Source: a virus. From it: a stretch of 64,000 nucleotides of DNA. The notes beneath the pieces are model-generated. The model worked only from the letters and a program-made list of their open reading frames with translations, was not told where the DNA came from and searched no databases. The position numbers and the translations under genes were made by a program. The stretch is from IMG/VR virus record IMGVR_UViG_3300009154_000033, positions 1-64,000 of that record, one strand, 5' to 3'. Shown here piece after piece: positions 10,936-20,238 of the stretch (positions are counted from its first letter, which is position 1; the number at the start of each line of letters is the position of its first letter).

Positions 10936-13900
10936 TATTTGGTACTCAGCCCTAGTTTTTTAATTTCAGTCAGTATTAGATTATTTATTTTTCCAGTATC
11001 GCCAGCAGCTATTGCTTTCTTTCCTTCAGTGGAAGCAGCAATTACAGCAAACGCTATTGCTTTATTTGTCTCACCTTTAATAAGATCTCCATAGCCTTCA
11101 AATTTGGCAGCAGCCTTACCCCAATTTGCAGCACTAGTCTTCATCGTATCACTGGCTGTCGTAAAAGTTTTTAATTGCTCTGAATCAGTTTTATTTGCCG
11201 CTTCAAGGATAGGATTTCCAGTTTTTCCGGTGCTAGTCAATTCTCCAATTTTACCGATATTAACTAGGGTAGTAGTTCCAGCTAATGCATCAAAAGCATT
11301 TAGATCTTTTCCATTGATTTTAACTTTAATTGACTTTAAAGCACTATTAAATAATTCTGTTGAGAAAAACTTACCGGATACGTTATATCCCTCTTCTTGT
11401 TTAAACGCATTAGGATCTTTTTTTATAGCGTTGTATCTATTTGGATTTTTTGTTTTTAGTTTTTCTAACTCAGACGGACTATAAATATTTCCAGCATACT
11501 TATAATAACCCCTTGATTCATTAGTTATACTGCCTCTTCTTCCAGTAAGAGCATAAGATAAGTCAGAAATAGCATTTGTAACTTGATTCTGTCCTTCTTG
11601 AGTCTTAAAACCAGTGACATTTTTATTAGCATCTAGTTTAAAGAAGTTTTGAGTAGACAAATCTCCAATGGCGTTAGGCAATAGTCCTGAAGTATTTGGA
11701 GCTAATTTAAAGTTTCTAGCCGCTTGAGACTGAGCCGCAGTATACCCATTTGTTCCATATATAGTTTTATAATCATAAATATTTGGATTAGGTTGAACTG
11801 ACCCTAAAGGTATAAATTTATTTGGAGCAACTGCAGTAGGGAGACCACCAGGGGGAGGAGTTACTCCAGGCGTAGTAGGCGTAGATTTGTTAATATTTTT
11901 TATATCTGTTAAAAGTTTATTAAATGATTCATTAGTCAATACACCTTTATCAGTATATCCAAGATCTTTTTTAAGATCTGTAAGATTACTTTTACCAACT
12001 AGTCCAGCACCAACTAATCCTTGTAGAACACTGTCCTTAGTATCTTTGGTTATGCCGGATAAAGACCCTAAAGCTCCTGCAATGTCAGTAGTACCTAAAG
12101 TACTATTTTGCGCAATACTTCCAACTGTATTTAAAATATTTTCTTGATTTGCATTTCTTAGAGATAGTTGAAAAGCTCTTTTATTAGTTAAAGAAAATGC
12201 TGCTAATGCCTCATCCATGGCTGCAGTTTGCTTAGTTGCATCTTTACTATACGTTGCTCTAATTTCGTGGGTAGTGGCAGGAATAACCCTACTTGCAGTT
12301 GCATCAAACTTTGAAGCTAAAGCAGATCCTTCTGCTTTAGTTCCTACATATCCAGCAGCTACAGCTTTTTCAGCAAATCCTTGAACTTGATTTAAGCTTT
12401 CAACCGACATATTTGCAACGGCAATTCTAAATTCTTTAATACCTTTTTGACGTTCAGCTTCCGCAGCTATAATTCCGTCAACAATAGTCCCACCGACAGA
12501 TAATAAACCACCAACAACCATACCGCCAGGTCCAAACATGGAAGCAATTCCACCAATAGCCTGAGTAGCCATACCAACGGGACCCATGGTACCAGTACCC
12601 ATGCCAACTAAACCGCTCACTGCCATGGCTCCCATACCTAAGCCACCAGCAACACCTCCACCGCCCATGCCGCTAAACAAACCTTTTATACCGGCTCCAG
12701 CAGCTTTAAATCCAGACTTACCTCCAGTAAGAACTAAATTAGGATTACCTCCTTTAGTACCAGGTTGACCATAGTAAGCAGCTTCATTTGCGTTTACAAA
12801 TGGAGCTTTATATGCACCATTTGCAAGCTCGGTACCCCTAAGTAGCCCTTGATTGGTTATATTTTCTTGTCCAGCAAGTGTAATATTTTCTAACATTTGC
12901 GTATTTAATTTATCTAATGCAACGGAATCCATGCCCTGAGCTTTTGCAAGTTGTTCAATTCTTAAAGCCAACTCTAATGCTTGATTAGCATCCATCTCCA
13001 TTAGGTTAGTGCTTTTTTGGGTGGTTTCATCAAATAGGGTTGCAGTTCTAGAGTTAGAAATCATTTGAAGTTCTAGCTGAGCTAAACGATCTTTAGCAAA
13101 ACCAGCTTCTCTACCCATTGCCAAAAGCTTTTGATTATTAGCTGTTGCAGAAGCTCTTCTAAGTTTTTGCCAGAATGTCTCACCTGCTAGTCCAGCAAGT
13201 TTCATTTCTCTACCGAATGCTTGATGAGCTTGTTGGGCAGCCCTAGCCTTCATAGTGGTAGTTCCCATTATATTAGCAGCTTTAGCTAAATAACCTAGAA
13301 ATATTTCAAGAGCTTTTTTACCTAATATAAAAACTGCACCGAGAGCAAGCATAGGCCCATGTAAAGCTCCAAGGAATCCTAATATTGTTTTTACAATAGG
13401 AGAGTTTACAAAGTTAGCAAATGCATCAAAAATTACTTTAAGAGAGTTGAAGAATGTAACAAGCGTACCTTGATCAGCAAAAGCAGCTAAAATCTTAGCC
13501 ACGTCAACTAAAATACCTGCAATTTGCACACCTACTGCTTGACCGTTTTCAAGTATAGTTTTTACGTAAGGAATTGCTTGTTGTATAGTATCCCAAAATG
13601 CTTTTGTATCTTTACTTCCAGCTAGATCAACAAAAATACCAAGAAATTTACCAATAGTAGTTAAAGCAGCTACAGCACCTTTAGTAGAATTTTCAAGCCA
13701 CGAAGCAAATGATTTACTTCCAGTAAATTTTTCAAACCCCTGTGTTACCTTATCAATAAAATCAAGTAAAACTCCACCAGCACCACTCTTAGGGCCGCTA
13801 GGGAAAGTTGCTTTAATGATATTTTTTATTCCATCAAATACCGTGCTAAATGCTTTTCCAAGACGTGCAGACACGTCTCCAGCAAGAGCAAACATTCTCT

Positions 13901-15161
13901 GAAGGCTACCGGTAAAACTACCTACTTTAACTTTTTTATCAAGACCTGCAAGGTATTTATCTACCCAATCAGCAAAACGTTTTGTAATAGGTTCAGCAGC
14001 ATGAAGAAGAGTTATTAAAATACCAAATGAAGATTTAGTAGCACTTCCAAAACTATGAATAATTCCAGTAGAACTTTTAAAGAAACCAGCTAGTTGCTGT
14101 AGATTTTGAGGATTTTTAAATGCACTTGCAAAAGTCTTAGTTGCATCTCCCATTGCAGATGCAACCTGCTTTAATCCAGTTTTAAATATAGGAAAGCCAT
14201 ACTTCATAATAGTATTTATTGACTCTGTAAGTTTAGGTATAAAACCTGCAGCAACTTCTTTTTTAAGTGTTTGCATTTGCGGTCTAAGGGCAACTACAAA
14301 CTTTACAAATTCTAGTTGTACATCAGACAAAGCTGCTAAAGGTTGATACGCACTTGTAGCAGTAATACCCTTTTTAACGGCTCGGAAAGCTTCTTCACTT
14401 TTGTGCTTAGTTTCACGAAGATTTAATTCTGCATTTTTAAAAGCAAGTTCTGTTTGACGACGTAGTCGGTTATCTGGTGGGAGATCTTGAACACGTGCCA
14501 ATGCTTCACGAGCAACTTCAAGTTTGAGTGCAGCATCTTCCTGGGATAAAGCGGCTTCTTCAGCAGCAAATTTTAATCCAATATATTCTTGAGTGGCAGC
14601 TCTAAATGTATCATTTAAAGCAGTTTGAGATTGCCAAACTGCACCAATAGCGTTTGACACACCTGACATAGCAACTTTGACGCCAACAAATCCAACTCCT
14701 ACAGATGCCATAGCACCACCGAGTGCTACAGCTGCAGGAGCTGCGGCTCCAAGTACTCCTACAACAGATAAAAGACCTCCAGCTAGATCTCCAATGGTTC
14801 CGGCTATAGTTCCAAAAGCTGCTTGCATTTTAAGCCCAGTACGCTGCAGTTTCATAAAACGATCTGCTGCCATTTCAGCAGGACCTTTAATTTTTTGCAG
14901 AGAGGTGGCAGCAACGTTTATGGCTCGGTTAAGTTGATAAAACTGATTCTCGCCTTTTTTAACTCCACGAAGAACTCCTTGTTCAAAACCTTTTCTAAAG
15001 TTTTCAGAAAATTTTCTAGTTATGTCTTCTTTAAAAAGTTTGTCATAACCACGACCAGTTTGCTCTAGCCTTTTTCTAAATCTCTCAATATCGATTTCAG
15101 CTTTTTTAGTATCAGCTCCTACAACAACATTGGCTTTACCAACTTCATTTATACCAGCCAT
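10935..15161 (-). CDS. Tape measure protein
   Basis: 1408 residues. The N-terminal 110 residues are charged and helical. Residues about 110-165 are a long Ala/Gly/Val hydrophobic segment (GGLLSVVGVLGAAAPAAV), and a second Gly-rich hydrophobic segment lies at about 830-895. Long helical stretches in between (alternating A, K, E, Q) are typical of tape measures, which set tail length and can form a membrane channel on DNA entry. It directly follows the overlapping chaperone pair, as in nearly all siphoviruses. The start is ATG with an exceptional ribosome binding site. I saw no clear lytic transglycosylase or peptidase motif. Confidence 0.92.
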   Translation of the reverse strand: MAGINEVGKANVVVGADTKKAEIDIERFRKRLEQTGRGYDKLFKEDITRKFSENFRKGFEQGVLRGVKKGENQFYQLNRAINVAATSLQKIKGPAEMAADRFMKLQRTGLKMQAAFGTIAGTIGDLAGGLLSVVGVLGAAAPAAVALGGAMASVGVGFVGVKVAMSGVSNAIGAVWQSQTALNDTFRAATQEYIGLKFAAEEAALSQEDAALKLEVAREALARVQDLPPDNRLRRQTELAFKNAELNLRETKHKSEEAFRAVKKGITATSAYQPLAALSDVQLEFVKFVVALRPQMQTLKKEVAAGFIPKLTESINTIMKYGFPIFKTGLKQVASAMGDATKTFASAFKNPQNLQQLAGFFKSSTGIIHSFGSATKSSFGILITLLHAAEPITKRFADWVDKYLAGLDKKVKVGSFTGSLQRMFALAGDVSARLGKAFSTVFDGIKNIIKATFPSGPKSGAGGVLLDFIDKVTQGFEKFTGSKSFASWLENSTKGAVAALTTIGKFLGIFVDLAGSKDTKAFWDTIQQAIPYVKTILENGQAVGVQIAGILVDVAKILAAFADQGTLVTFFNSLKVIFDAFANFVNSPIVKTILGFLGALHGPMLALGAVFILGKKALEIFLGYLAKAANIMGTTTMKARAAQQAHQAFGREMKLAGLAGETFWQKLRRASATANNQKLLAMGREAGFAKDRLAQLELQMISNSRTATLFDETTQKSTNLMEMDANQALELALRIEQLAKAQGMDSVALDKLNTQMLENITLAGQENITNQGLLRGTELANGAYKAPFVNANEAAYYGQPGTKGGNPNLVLTGGKSGFKAAGAGIKGLFSGMGGGGVAGGLGMGAMAVSGLVGMGTGTMGPVGMATQAIGGIASMFGPGGMVVGGLLSVGGTIVDGIIAAEAERQKGIKEFRIAVANMSVESLNQVQGFAEKAVAAGYVGTKAEGSALASKFDATASRVIPATTHEIRATYSKDATKQTAAMDEALAAFSLTNKRAFQLSLRNANQENILNTVGSIAQNSTLGTTDIAGALGSLSGITKDTKDSVLQGLVGAGLVGKSNLTDLKKDLGYTDKGVLTNESFNKLLTDIKNINKSTPTTPGVTPPPGGLPTAVAPNKFIPLGSVQPNPNIYDYKTIYGTNGYTAAQSQAARNFKLAPNTSGLLPNAIGDLSTQNFFKLDANKNVTGFKTQEGQNQVTNAISDLSYALTGRRGSITNESRGYYKYAGNIYSPSELEKLKTKNPNRYNAIKKDPNAFKQEEGYNVSGKFFSTELFNSALKSIKVKINGKDLNAFDALAGTTTLVNIGKIGELTSTGKTGNPILEAANKTDSEQLKTFTTASDTMKTSAANWGKAAAKFEGYGDLIKGETNKAIAFAVIAASTEGKKAIAAGDTGKINNLILTEIKKLGLSTK

Positions 15162-15170
15162 GGGTATGAC

Positions 15171-15180
15171 TCACCTCCTT
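15171..15180 (-). promoter_or_regulatory. Near-perfect Shine-Dalgarno of the tape measure gene
   Basis: On the minus strand AAGGAGGTGA, a ten-base match to the 16S anti-SD tail, 9 nt before the ATG. It is the strongest site seen in the window. Confidence 0.8.
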
Positions 15181-15187
15181 CTTACAA

Positions 15188-15646
15188 TTAACCCATCGGT
15201 TGATCTAGAATGCCGCCAAAAGGAAGCATTCCATCAAAAACCGGGGTAGGTTCAATATATGGTTTTACTGAGGCCTGTCTTGGATTGAAAGGCTCAATAA
15301 TCTCTTCGGGCTCTAGAGGTTCTTCTGGAGCTCCTAATGTACTTATGTCATCGAAATCAGGACTAATTTCATCTTGACTTAGATACTTATACTCAGATCC
15401 ATACAAAGAATCATAAATATTCTTTCTAAAGTTATCCTTGTAAATTGGCTCATATTCGCCAGAGTATCTGAAGTCTTCTTCGAGGAAATAGTGAAGGACG
15501 TCAAGCATGTCACATGCTTCCATACTTGCAAGTTGTAGACCGCTCACTAATGCCTTTCCGTTGACGTACGGCCAGAGATCAATCCCCCAACTTAGGAGAC
15601 TGATGGCCGCTCTGTAGGGCGGCTTGAATACTCCTCGATGAGCCAC
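15188..15646 (-). CDS. Tail assembly chaperone, downstream frame (GT-type extension)
   Basis: The frame is open from just after a TGA at 15668-15670 and runs 152 codons from a GTG at 15646. It lies in the -1 frame relative to the upstream chaperone and overlaps its end. The protein is acidic with Pro/Glu-rich stretches (APEEPLEPEEIIEPFNP) and a helical region (ASMEACDMLDVLHYFLEEDF). By position it is the T part of a G/GT pair, normally made as a fusion by -1 frameshifting. The fused product would be about 250 residues, the usual size. The GTG has no good ribosome binding site, which favours frameshifting. No canonical slippery heptamer is visible in the shared interval. Confidence 0.75.
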   Translation of the reverse strand: MAHRGVFKPPYRAAISLLSWGIDLWPYVNGKALVSGLQLASMEACDMLDVLHYFLEEDFRYSGEYEPIYKDNFRKNIYDSLYGSEYKYLSQDEISPDFDDISTLGAPEEPLEPEEIIEPFNPRQASVKPYIEPTPVFDGMLPFGGILDQPMG

Positions 15647-15930
15647 GAAGTGATCTCGGATAGAGTTTCAACTGAAACAATTTTTTCTGGATCTTCTTGT
15701 AGAGCTACAAACTTTTCGTAGCTATCCTTCAAAAGAACTTTAGCGAAAAATAAAGTAACCGCATCTGCATTTCGAGTAGCATCGTCAGAAGAGCTAGCCG
15801 AAATAAGCTCTAGCATGGTTTTACCTTGAATCTGCTTTACGCATTGAAATTCTTGGCCGTGTAGTTTAAATGAGATTGGTTCAGCATTTGGGTCCTGATC
15901 ACCAGTACCAAAGTCTTTAAATCGAGTCAT
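15592..15930 (-). CDS. Tail assembly chaperone (G-type)
   Basis: 112 residues, ATG preceded by AAGGAT. It contains FKLHGQEFQCVKQIQGKTMLEL, then a helical stretch and DPEKIVSVETLSEITSWLIEEY. The pattern (beta strand with 'FxVxGxxF', then helices ending in a Trp-containing helix) fits the actinophage tail assembly chaperone family. It binds the tape measure during tail assembly. It lies directly upstream of the tape measure and is overlapped in the -1 frame by the second chaperone. Confidence 0.82.
   Translation of the reverse strand: MTRFKDFGTGDQDPNAEPISFKLHGQEFQCVKQIQGKTMLELISASSSDDATRNADAVTLFFAKVLLKDSYEKFVALQEDPEKIVSVETLSEITSWLIEEYSSRPTERPSVS
15606..15623 (-). promoter_or_regulatory. GC hairpin in the chaperone overlap, possible frameshift stimulator
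   Basis: Stem GCCGC/GCGGC with an eight-base loop, starting 13 to 14 nt before the upstream stop codon. An SD-like GAGGAG (15631-15636) lies just 5'. Both elements are known stimulators of -1 frameshifting; the link to this gene pair is inference. Confidence 0.4.
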
Positions 15931-15966
15931 TTGTTATCCTTAGTTTGTATTGAATACTTGCGTATT

Positions 15967-15984
15967 TATAGCTATTTAGCTATA
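15967..15984. repeat. Perfect 8-bp palindrome at a gene end
   Basis: TATAGCTA, TT, TAGCTATA. It overlaps the stop codon of the gp10-like gene and lies about 40 bases before the tail chaperone gene. No U-run follows on the minus strand, so it is a weak terminator candidate; it could be a processing hairpin. Confidence 0.35.
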
Positions 15985-16374
15985 GAATAAGTATAAATTA
16001 TCTGTTAAATACCTATTTGCCTTGGTACCAGGATGATTGACTTTTTTTCTATAAATAAAGACTGCTCCTTGTCTAAACTTCAAATAAGACTTTCTTTTTG
16101 GAGTAGTAGTATGTTTTCTAGTACCCTCATGGTGCATAAGAGCATAAGGAACAGACGATCCTATATACATGTGTTGACCGTTGGCAGTTCTGCTATGGCC
16201 GTAAACTCTTATAGAGTTTCTAAGCCTCCCAGTTCTAACTCCCACCTGCCTTTTAGCTGCAACTTGAACTTTTTTAGCCCTTCTTGAAAGTTCTCTGCCA
16301 ACATCTCCCCTAGGAGAATTTAAAAGATTTTGTATTTTTTCGTGGTATAAAGTAATTTTTATTTTTGCAGCCAT
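15976..16374 (-). CDS. HK97 gp10-like neck / tail completion protein
   Basis: 132 residues. The centre reads RRAKKVQVAAKRQVGVRTGRLRNSIRV, then YIGSSVPYALMHHEGTRKHTTTP and HPGTKANRYLTDNL. This is the signature order of the HK97 gp10 / minor capsid family (TGxLRxSI, YALxHHEGT, HPGT). The protein is basic. The ATG overlaps the stop of the upstream gene (TAATG). It lies between the head-tail adaptor and tail chaperones, where connector-completion proteins are expected. Confidence 0.87.
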   Translation of the reverse strand: MAAKIKITLYHEKIQNLLNSPRGDVGRELSRRAKKVQVAAKRQVGVRTGRLRNSIRVYGHSRTANGQHMYIGSSVPYALMHHEGTRKHTTTPKRKSYLKFRQGAVFIYRKKVNHPGTKANRYLTDNLYLFYS

Positions 16375-16877
16375 TATGGAACCGCCAAAGTTAGCTCCAT
16401 AGTTACAACTTGAAAGCCACCTTCCATATCGCCAGCTTCAACAGTTGCCATAACTCCTAAACCAAATATGCCATCCCACATGTCAAAAGACTTCATAGAA
16501 GACATTAAAACCCAAGCATCTACGGCTGATAAAGCAGCTCCTTGTTGGATTTTCTCCCCCGTTGGCGGGCGTCCATTCATTCCAACAGTAGGAATCTCAC
16601 GGGCAATGCTGATATTAACAATAGCTGTGCGTGGAACATTACAACGCTGAGGAGTGCTTACCTGATCTCCTGGAGCTCCTAAGTACATTTGACTAAAAGA
16701 AACTACAACCTGATCACAGTCAATAGCTGGGGTACCCATTGTCCAATACCTACGCTGAGGCAGAGGAACATTGTATGACTGAAAAACGGTTTCTACTTTT
16801 TCAAGTATTCCGTCCATCATATCCTTGAGGTTTAAAGCATCCTCAGAAAAGTCACCAATATTCCCCGCCACAGACAT
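16374..16877 (-). CDS. Putative tail terminator protein
   Basis: 167 residues. It reads ILEKVETVFQSYNVPLPQRRYWTMGTPAIDCDQVVVSFSQMYLG, then NVPRTAIVNISIAREIP and a C-terminal helix-strand region (GDMEGGFQVVTMELTLAVP). The layout of an N-terminal helix, 'P..R.Y...G....DC..L.V', and 'R.A.....R..P' is that of actinophage tail terminator-like proteins. Coupled by overlap to the gp10-like gene. The assignment rests on pattern and position. Confidence 0.65.
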   Translation of the reverse strand: MSVAGNIGDFSEDALNLKDMMDGILEKVETVFQSYNVPLPQRRYWTMGTPAIDCDQVVVSFSQMYLGAPGDQVSTPQRCNVPRTAIVNISIAREIPTVGMNGRPPTGEKIQQGAALSAVDAWVLMSSMKSFDMWDGIFGLGVMATVEAGDMEGGFQVVTMELTLAVP

Positions 16878-16879
16878 AA

Positions 16880-17122
16880 CTACTTAACCTCTGGGGTTTC
16901 TTCTGCAACAACTTCAACTACAGGTTCGACAACAATTTCAGGTTGAACTTCTTCAACCTTAGCTTCTACCTTCTTTGCAACTGGTTTTGCAGTAACTTTC
17001 TTTTCTTCTACTACTTCTACAACAGAATCTGAATCTGCAACAGTAGTTTTAGAAAGTAAAACACCGTCTTCACTATATACAGACATATCAGCAGCAGTGA
17101 AATTAGTTTGAGAAATATACAT
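16880..17122 (-). CDS. Small acidic Val/Glu/Lys-rich protein, function unknown
   Basis: 80 residues. The first 30 (MYISQTNFTAADMSVYSEDG) could be folded; the rest is a low-complexity tail of Val, Glu, Lys and Pro (VVEVVEEKKVTAKPVAKKVEAKVEEV). Good ribosome binding site (AGAAGG). It ends 3 bases before the terminator-like gene. I do not recognise a family; position suggests a small connector-region or decoration protein. Confidence 0.7.
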   Translation of the reverse strand: MYISQTNFTAADMSVYSEDGVLLSKTTVADSDSVVEVVEEKKVTAKPVAKKVEAKVEEVQPEIVVEPVVEVVAEETPEVK

Positions 17123-17136
17123 AAGTACCTTCTTTC

Positions 17137-18249
17137 TTAGCTATTTAACTTGATCTGGAGGTTTCCAGTTTCAAGCTCAGATACGGTCGTAATACCGGAT
17201 ACGGTCTTAGTTGCGTACAGAGTCCATGTTCCTGGGTCAACAAACCCCAGCACTGATTTTGCATCGTTATATGTAATTGTAAAAGATACAGAACTATTTG
17301 TATTATTTACAACTATATTGCTAGCTGCAATATCTAAACTTTTGGTAGACCCACCGCTGCGTATAGTGACTACTGGAGTCCAACCACCACCACTAAAAAA
17401 CACCGATACATCTGCTCCAGTTTTTCCAACAGATGTCCAAGTAGCTGGAGTATTCTGAACTACAGCAATATCAAAGTTAGTGTTTGCAGTTAAAACAGCT
17501 TCCTTAGGAGTGTAGCGTCTAGCTCTAGGAGCATCTGGACTGAATACACGAGCACGAGCACGAGCTTTATCTGGGTTTACAGATTTTAAAAATAGGTCAA
17601 TGACGTACACACCGGTACGAAGATCGTCAATAAAGTCTTGCGAGTCTAGAAGTGTATAAGAAACACCTTGACGAGAGATAGATGTAATACGCTGTGGAAG
17701 CATACAGTCATCGTCTCCAGCCCAAAGTTTAGCAAACTCCATAGCTAAAGTACGAGCAGCCATTTTACCGGCCATAGGAATTGGTGAGCCATAGGTATAG
17801 GTTACTTCAACGTTACAAGGAGTCCACGGAATACCAGCGGCTGCTTGGATTGTAGAGTGATCTACAAGATAGTAAAGATCTGGGCTAATTATGTCACCAT
17901 TCATGTTCCTAATGGTGTGAATTTTAGTTACAGGACGTCCGCGTAGTTTAATTCTTGATTCGGGAGAAAGACCGTCGGATACAAGCTCTGTATATTCATC
18001 AAAATCAGCTACAGGAATATTGTAGAGCTGACCGCTAATTAAAGTTCCATAATAGTTTCTAGAAGATGGGCCAAGGCGATAAGCTCGTTTAGCACAAACG
18101 TAACGCTCAGTTACAGTTGTTTCACCAGTAAACTTACGGCCAGACATAGTCCACATTAGGTATGACGCAGTTTGGCAAGCCTCCTGAGCGAACTCAGTGT
18201 TTGCATATGATCCAAGCTCTTCTGGTTGGACCCATAGTGAAGTTCCCAT
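17137..18249 (-). CDS. Head-to-tail adaptor with C-terminal Ig-like domain
   Basis: 370 residues, ATG preceded by AGGAG. Residues about 1-235 form the adaptor part: EACQTASYLMWTMSGRKFTGETTVTERYV (first helices with 'LWxxSGRxF'), then YLVDHSTIQAAAG, NVEVTYTYGSPIPMAGKMAARTLAMEFAKLWAGDDDCMLPQRITSISRQGVSYTLLD. This is the usual actinophage head-tail adaptor pattern. Residues about 255-370 are a beta-rich domain, probably Ig-like, appended to it. It binds the portal ring and joins head and tail (family knowledge). The extra domain would face outward at the neck (inference). Confidence 0.83.
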   Translation of the reverse strand: MGTSLWVQPEELGSYANTEFAQEACQTASYLMWTMSGRKFTGETTVTERYVCAKRAYRLGPSSRNYYGTLISGQLYNIPVADFDEYTELVSDGLSPESRIKLRGRPVTKIHTIRNMNGDIISPDLYYLVDHSTIQAAAGIPWTPCNVEVTYTYGSPIPMAGKMAARTLAMEFAKLWAGDDDCMLPQRITSISRQGVSYTLLDSQDFIDDLRTGVYVIDLFLKSVNPDKARARARVFSPDAPRARRYTPKEAVLTANTNFDIAVVQNTPATWTSVGKTGADVSVFFSGGGWTPVVTIRSGGSTKSLDIAASNIVVNNTNSSVSFTITYNDAKSVLGFVDPGTWTLYATKTVSGITTVSELETGNLQIKLNS

Positions 18250-18274
18250 AGTATATCTCCTAGATATGAATTAA

Positions 18275-18313
18275 GCGGCGTGCTGGCATGTCTCGCACAC
18301 CAAGGCACGCCGC
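18275..18313 (-). promoter_or_regulatory. Strong intercistronic hairpin after the tube gene
   Basis: Perfect 9-bp arms GCGGCGTGC/GCACGCCGC around 21 bases, in an otherwise AT-rich gap between the tail tube gene and the adaptor gene. No U-run follows, so read-through attenuation, RNase protection or processing is more likely than full termination. Confidence 0.6.
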
Positions 18314-18332
18314 CTTCATCATTTAGTGGTTA

Positions 18333-20222
18333 TTAAGAGGTTGGGTCCTCGTTTGACTTGATTACGCGGTCGACTGGCTGATCAGCGTTGAACGCTAGGT
18401 TACCAGGAACGTTGTATCCACTTGTGGATGCAGTACCTGCAACAGCTGATGAAGCAGAAGCACCTGAGGTAGTAGAGACGTTGGTAGTAGTGAGTGCAGT
18501 ACCGGTACTAAGACCACGGGTTACCTTAGCACGACCATTAGTCCAGCTACCACCTGAAACAGTACCTGCTGTAACAGTCTCGGTTTGTAGGCTAGTAAGT
18601 GTAACGTTACCAGTTGCTACTCTAAAGTTGTTAGCGTCTATAACGCTTACTGGTACTGCACTAGTAAAGTTAAATCCAGCTGTAGAGAATCCAGCAATAG
18701 CCACTGCCTGACCATCAACTAAACCATGTGCGGTAGCGGTATATTTTACAATAGCAGGAAGAGTTGTAACAGCACCACTTTGGGAAGTTGCAATAGTTAC
18801 TGGAACCGCTTTTTCGTAGACAATTGCAGAACCTGTAGTACCTGTAAGAGCAGTATAAGAACCGTTAAAGATAGCTCTAGTTACTACAGCAGAAGGACTA
18901 TTTACAGCTACAGAGGATACTGTAGTAGCAGTAGCCTTAAAGTACTTAATAGTAGTTCCTGTAGTGTTCTGTTCTGCGGCATACGTACCATCAAATGCAG
19001 GATCATTAATTGAAACAATAATCTTGTCTCCTCTAACAATAAGATGAGATGCACTGGTAGTAAGAGTAACAATAGAGTTAGTTATAGTTCCATCTGTGAT
19101 AGTACCGAGGTCCTTACCAGTTATAAATGTAAGAGAAGTTGTTCCAGATGAAGCAGTCGCTACCCAGGTACCGTTGTACGCTGTATTGCTAGAACCGCTA
19201 ATCGTAAACCTATCACCATCAACAAGACCGTGGTTTGCAGTAGTAGTAAGAGTTGTAATACCGGTTCCAGTTCCGTATACCACAGCCGTGCTGCTTGACG
19301 CAGTGGTAGTAGTCACGGCAATCGCCTTGTTTGTAACTGAATACGTTAGATCCGTATTTGCAACTGTAATAGAGTCACCAACGCTATAAGTGTGGCTTGC
19401 TGTAGTGTTAGCTGATGCAGATCCAGTGTTTAGAGTGATTGCACCTGCACCTGTAATTGCAAAGTCTTTAATTGTGTAGTTAAGACCATCAAGTGAGTTA
19501 ACAGCTGCGTACTCTGGAGTACCAAGTTCTGAAGCACCTTCACCAGTGTAGTTCCAGGTGTAGAAACCGTTTAGACCAACTGGAGCCCAAGTAGCACGTG
19601 AGTAAGCATATGGACGTTCAGCAGCGGTTGGGAATTCCCAACGACCATCAATACCAGACTGGAAGTTAGTGTTTCCTAGACCGTAACCCTGGAATGTGTT
19701 AGCAAGAACACCATTTTCAATTACACGGTCACCTGACTGACGTAGCTTAACGAATGGGAATACCCAGTGGAAGTAAGGACGTGTACCAGCACGCTTACCA
19801 TCCTTGACAGCCCATGACCAAGCTTCGATAGCAACACCAAAACCAGCTGGGTCATCGCCAACTGCAGGTGAAGCCCAACCTACTGATAGGTTGGTAGCTG
19901 AAGCAAAGGTTCCTACGTTCTTGCGAAGCAATAGACCACCTGAAAGAAGTGCAGAAAGTTCAGGGTCTGGCTCACAAATTGCAAGTTCCATGGTGATACG
20001 CTTCAAAGTGTCTGGAGACTTAAAAGTCACACAAACAGCTCCGTTAGCACCCTTTTCGGTGATCTCGTCGCCTTCTTCGTATTCTGGGGTAAATGACAGA
20101 CGCATGAAAGCTGACGTAGTGTAGCTATCACCCGGACCTGTTTGTAGCTTGCCAGCGGCGTCCAAGCGAGTGACACGGATCGACACACCTTGGATGCTGG
20201 CTGCATATTCTTGAGTAGCCAT
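18333..20222 (-). CDS. Major tail (tube) protein with C-terminal Ig-like modules
   Basis: 629 residues, ATG with AAGGAG upstream. Residues about 1-220 (SIQGVSIRVTRLDAAGKL, FTPEYEEGDEITEKGANGAVCVTFKSPDTLKRITMELAICEPDPEL, then GTRPYFHWVFPFVKLRQSG) match the actinophage major tail protein family. From about residue 250 on there are several beta modules (HGLVDGDRFTISGSSNTAYNGTW; HLIVRGDKIIVSINDPAFDGTY; HGLVDGQAVAIAGFSTAGFNF) with low-complexity Ser/Thr/Ala linkers. The modules would decorate the tail surface. Its place before the adaptor gene rather than after the tail terminator gene is unusual. Confidence 0.78.
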   Translation of the reverse strand: MATQEYAASIQGVSIRVTRLDAAGKLQTGPGDSYTTSAFMRLSFTPEYEEGDEITEKGANGAVCVTFKSPDTLKRITMELAICEPDPELSALLSGGLLLRKNVGTFASATNLSVGWASPAVGDDPAGFGVAIEAWSWAVKDGKRAGTRPYFHWVFPFVKLRQSGDRVIENGVLANTFQGYGLGNTNFQSGIDGRWEFPTAAERPYAYSRATWAPVGLNGFYTWNYTGEGASELGTPEYAAVNSLDGLNYTIKDFAITGAGAITLNTGSASANTTASHTYSVGDSITVANTDLTYSVTNKAIAVTTTTASSSTAVVYGTGTGITTLTTTANHGLVDGDRFTISGSSNTAYNGTWVATASSGTTSLTFITGKDLGTITDGTITNSIVTLTTSASHLIVRGDKIIVSINDPAFDGTYAAEQNTTGTTIKYFKATATTVSSVAVNSPSAVVTRAIFNGSYTALTGTTGSAIVYEKAVPVTIATSQSGAVTTLPAIVKYTATAHGLVDGQAVAIAGFSTAGFNFTSAVPVSVIDANNFRVATGNVTLTSLQTETVTAGTVSGGSWTNGRAKVTRGLSTGTALTTTNVSTTSGASASSAVAGTASTSGYNVPGNLAFNADQPVDRVIKSNEDPTS

Positions 20223-20238
20223 TAGCTATTCTCCTTAG

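Noticed and set aside
15646-15680. AAAAAA run near the chaperone overlap as slippery site
   Set aside because: The run (about 15678-15685) lies 5' of an in-frame TGA of the second frame, so slippage there would end at once.
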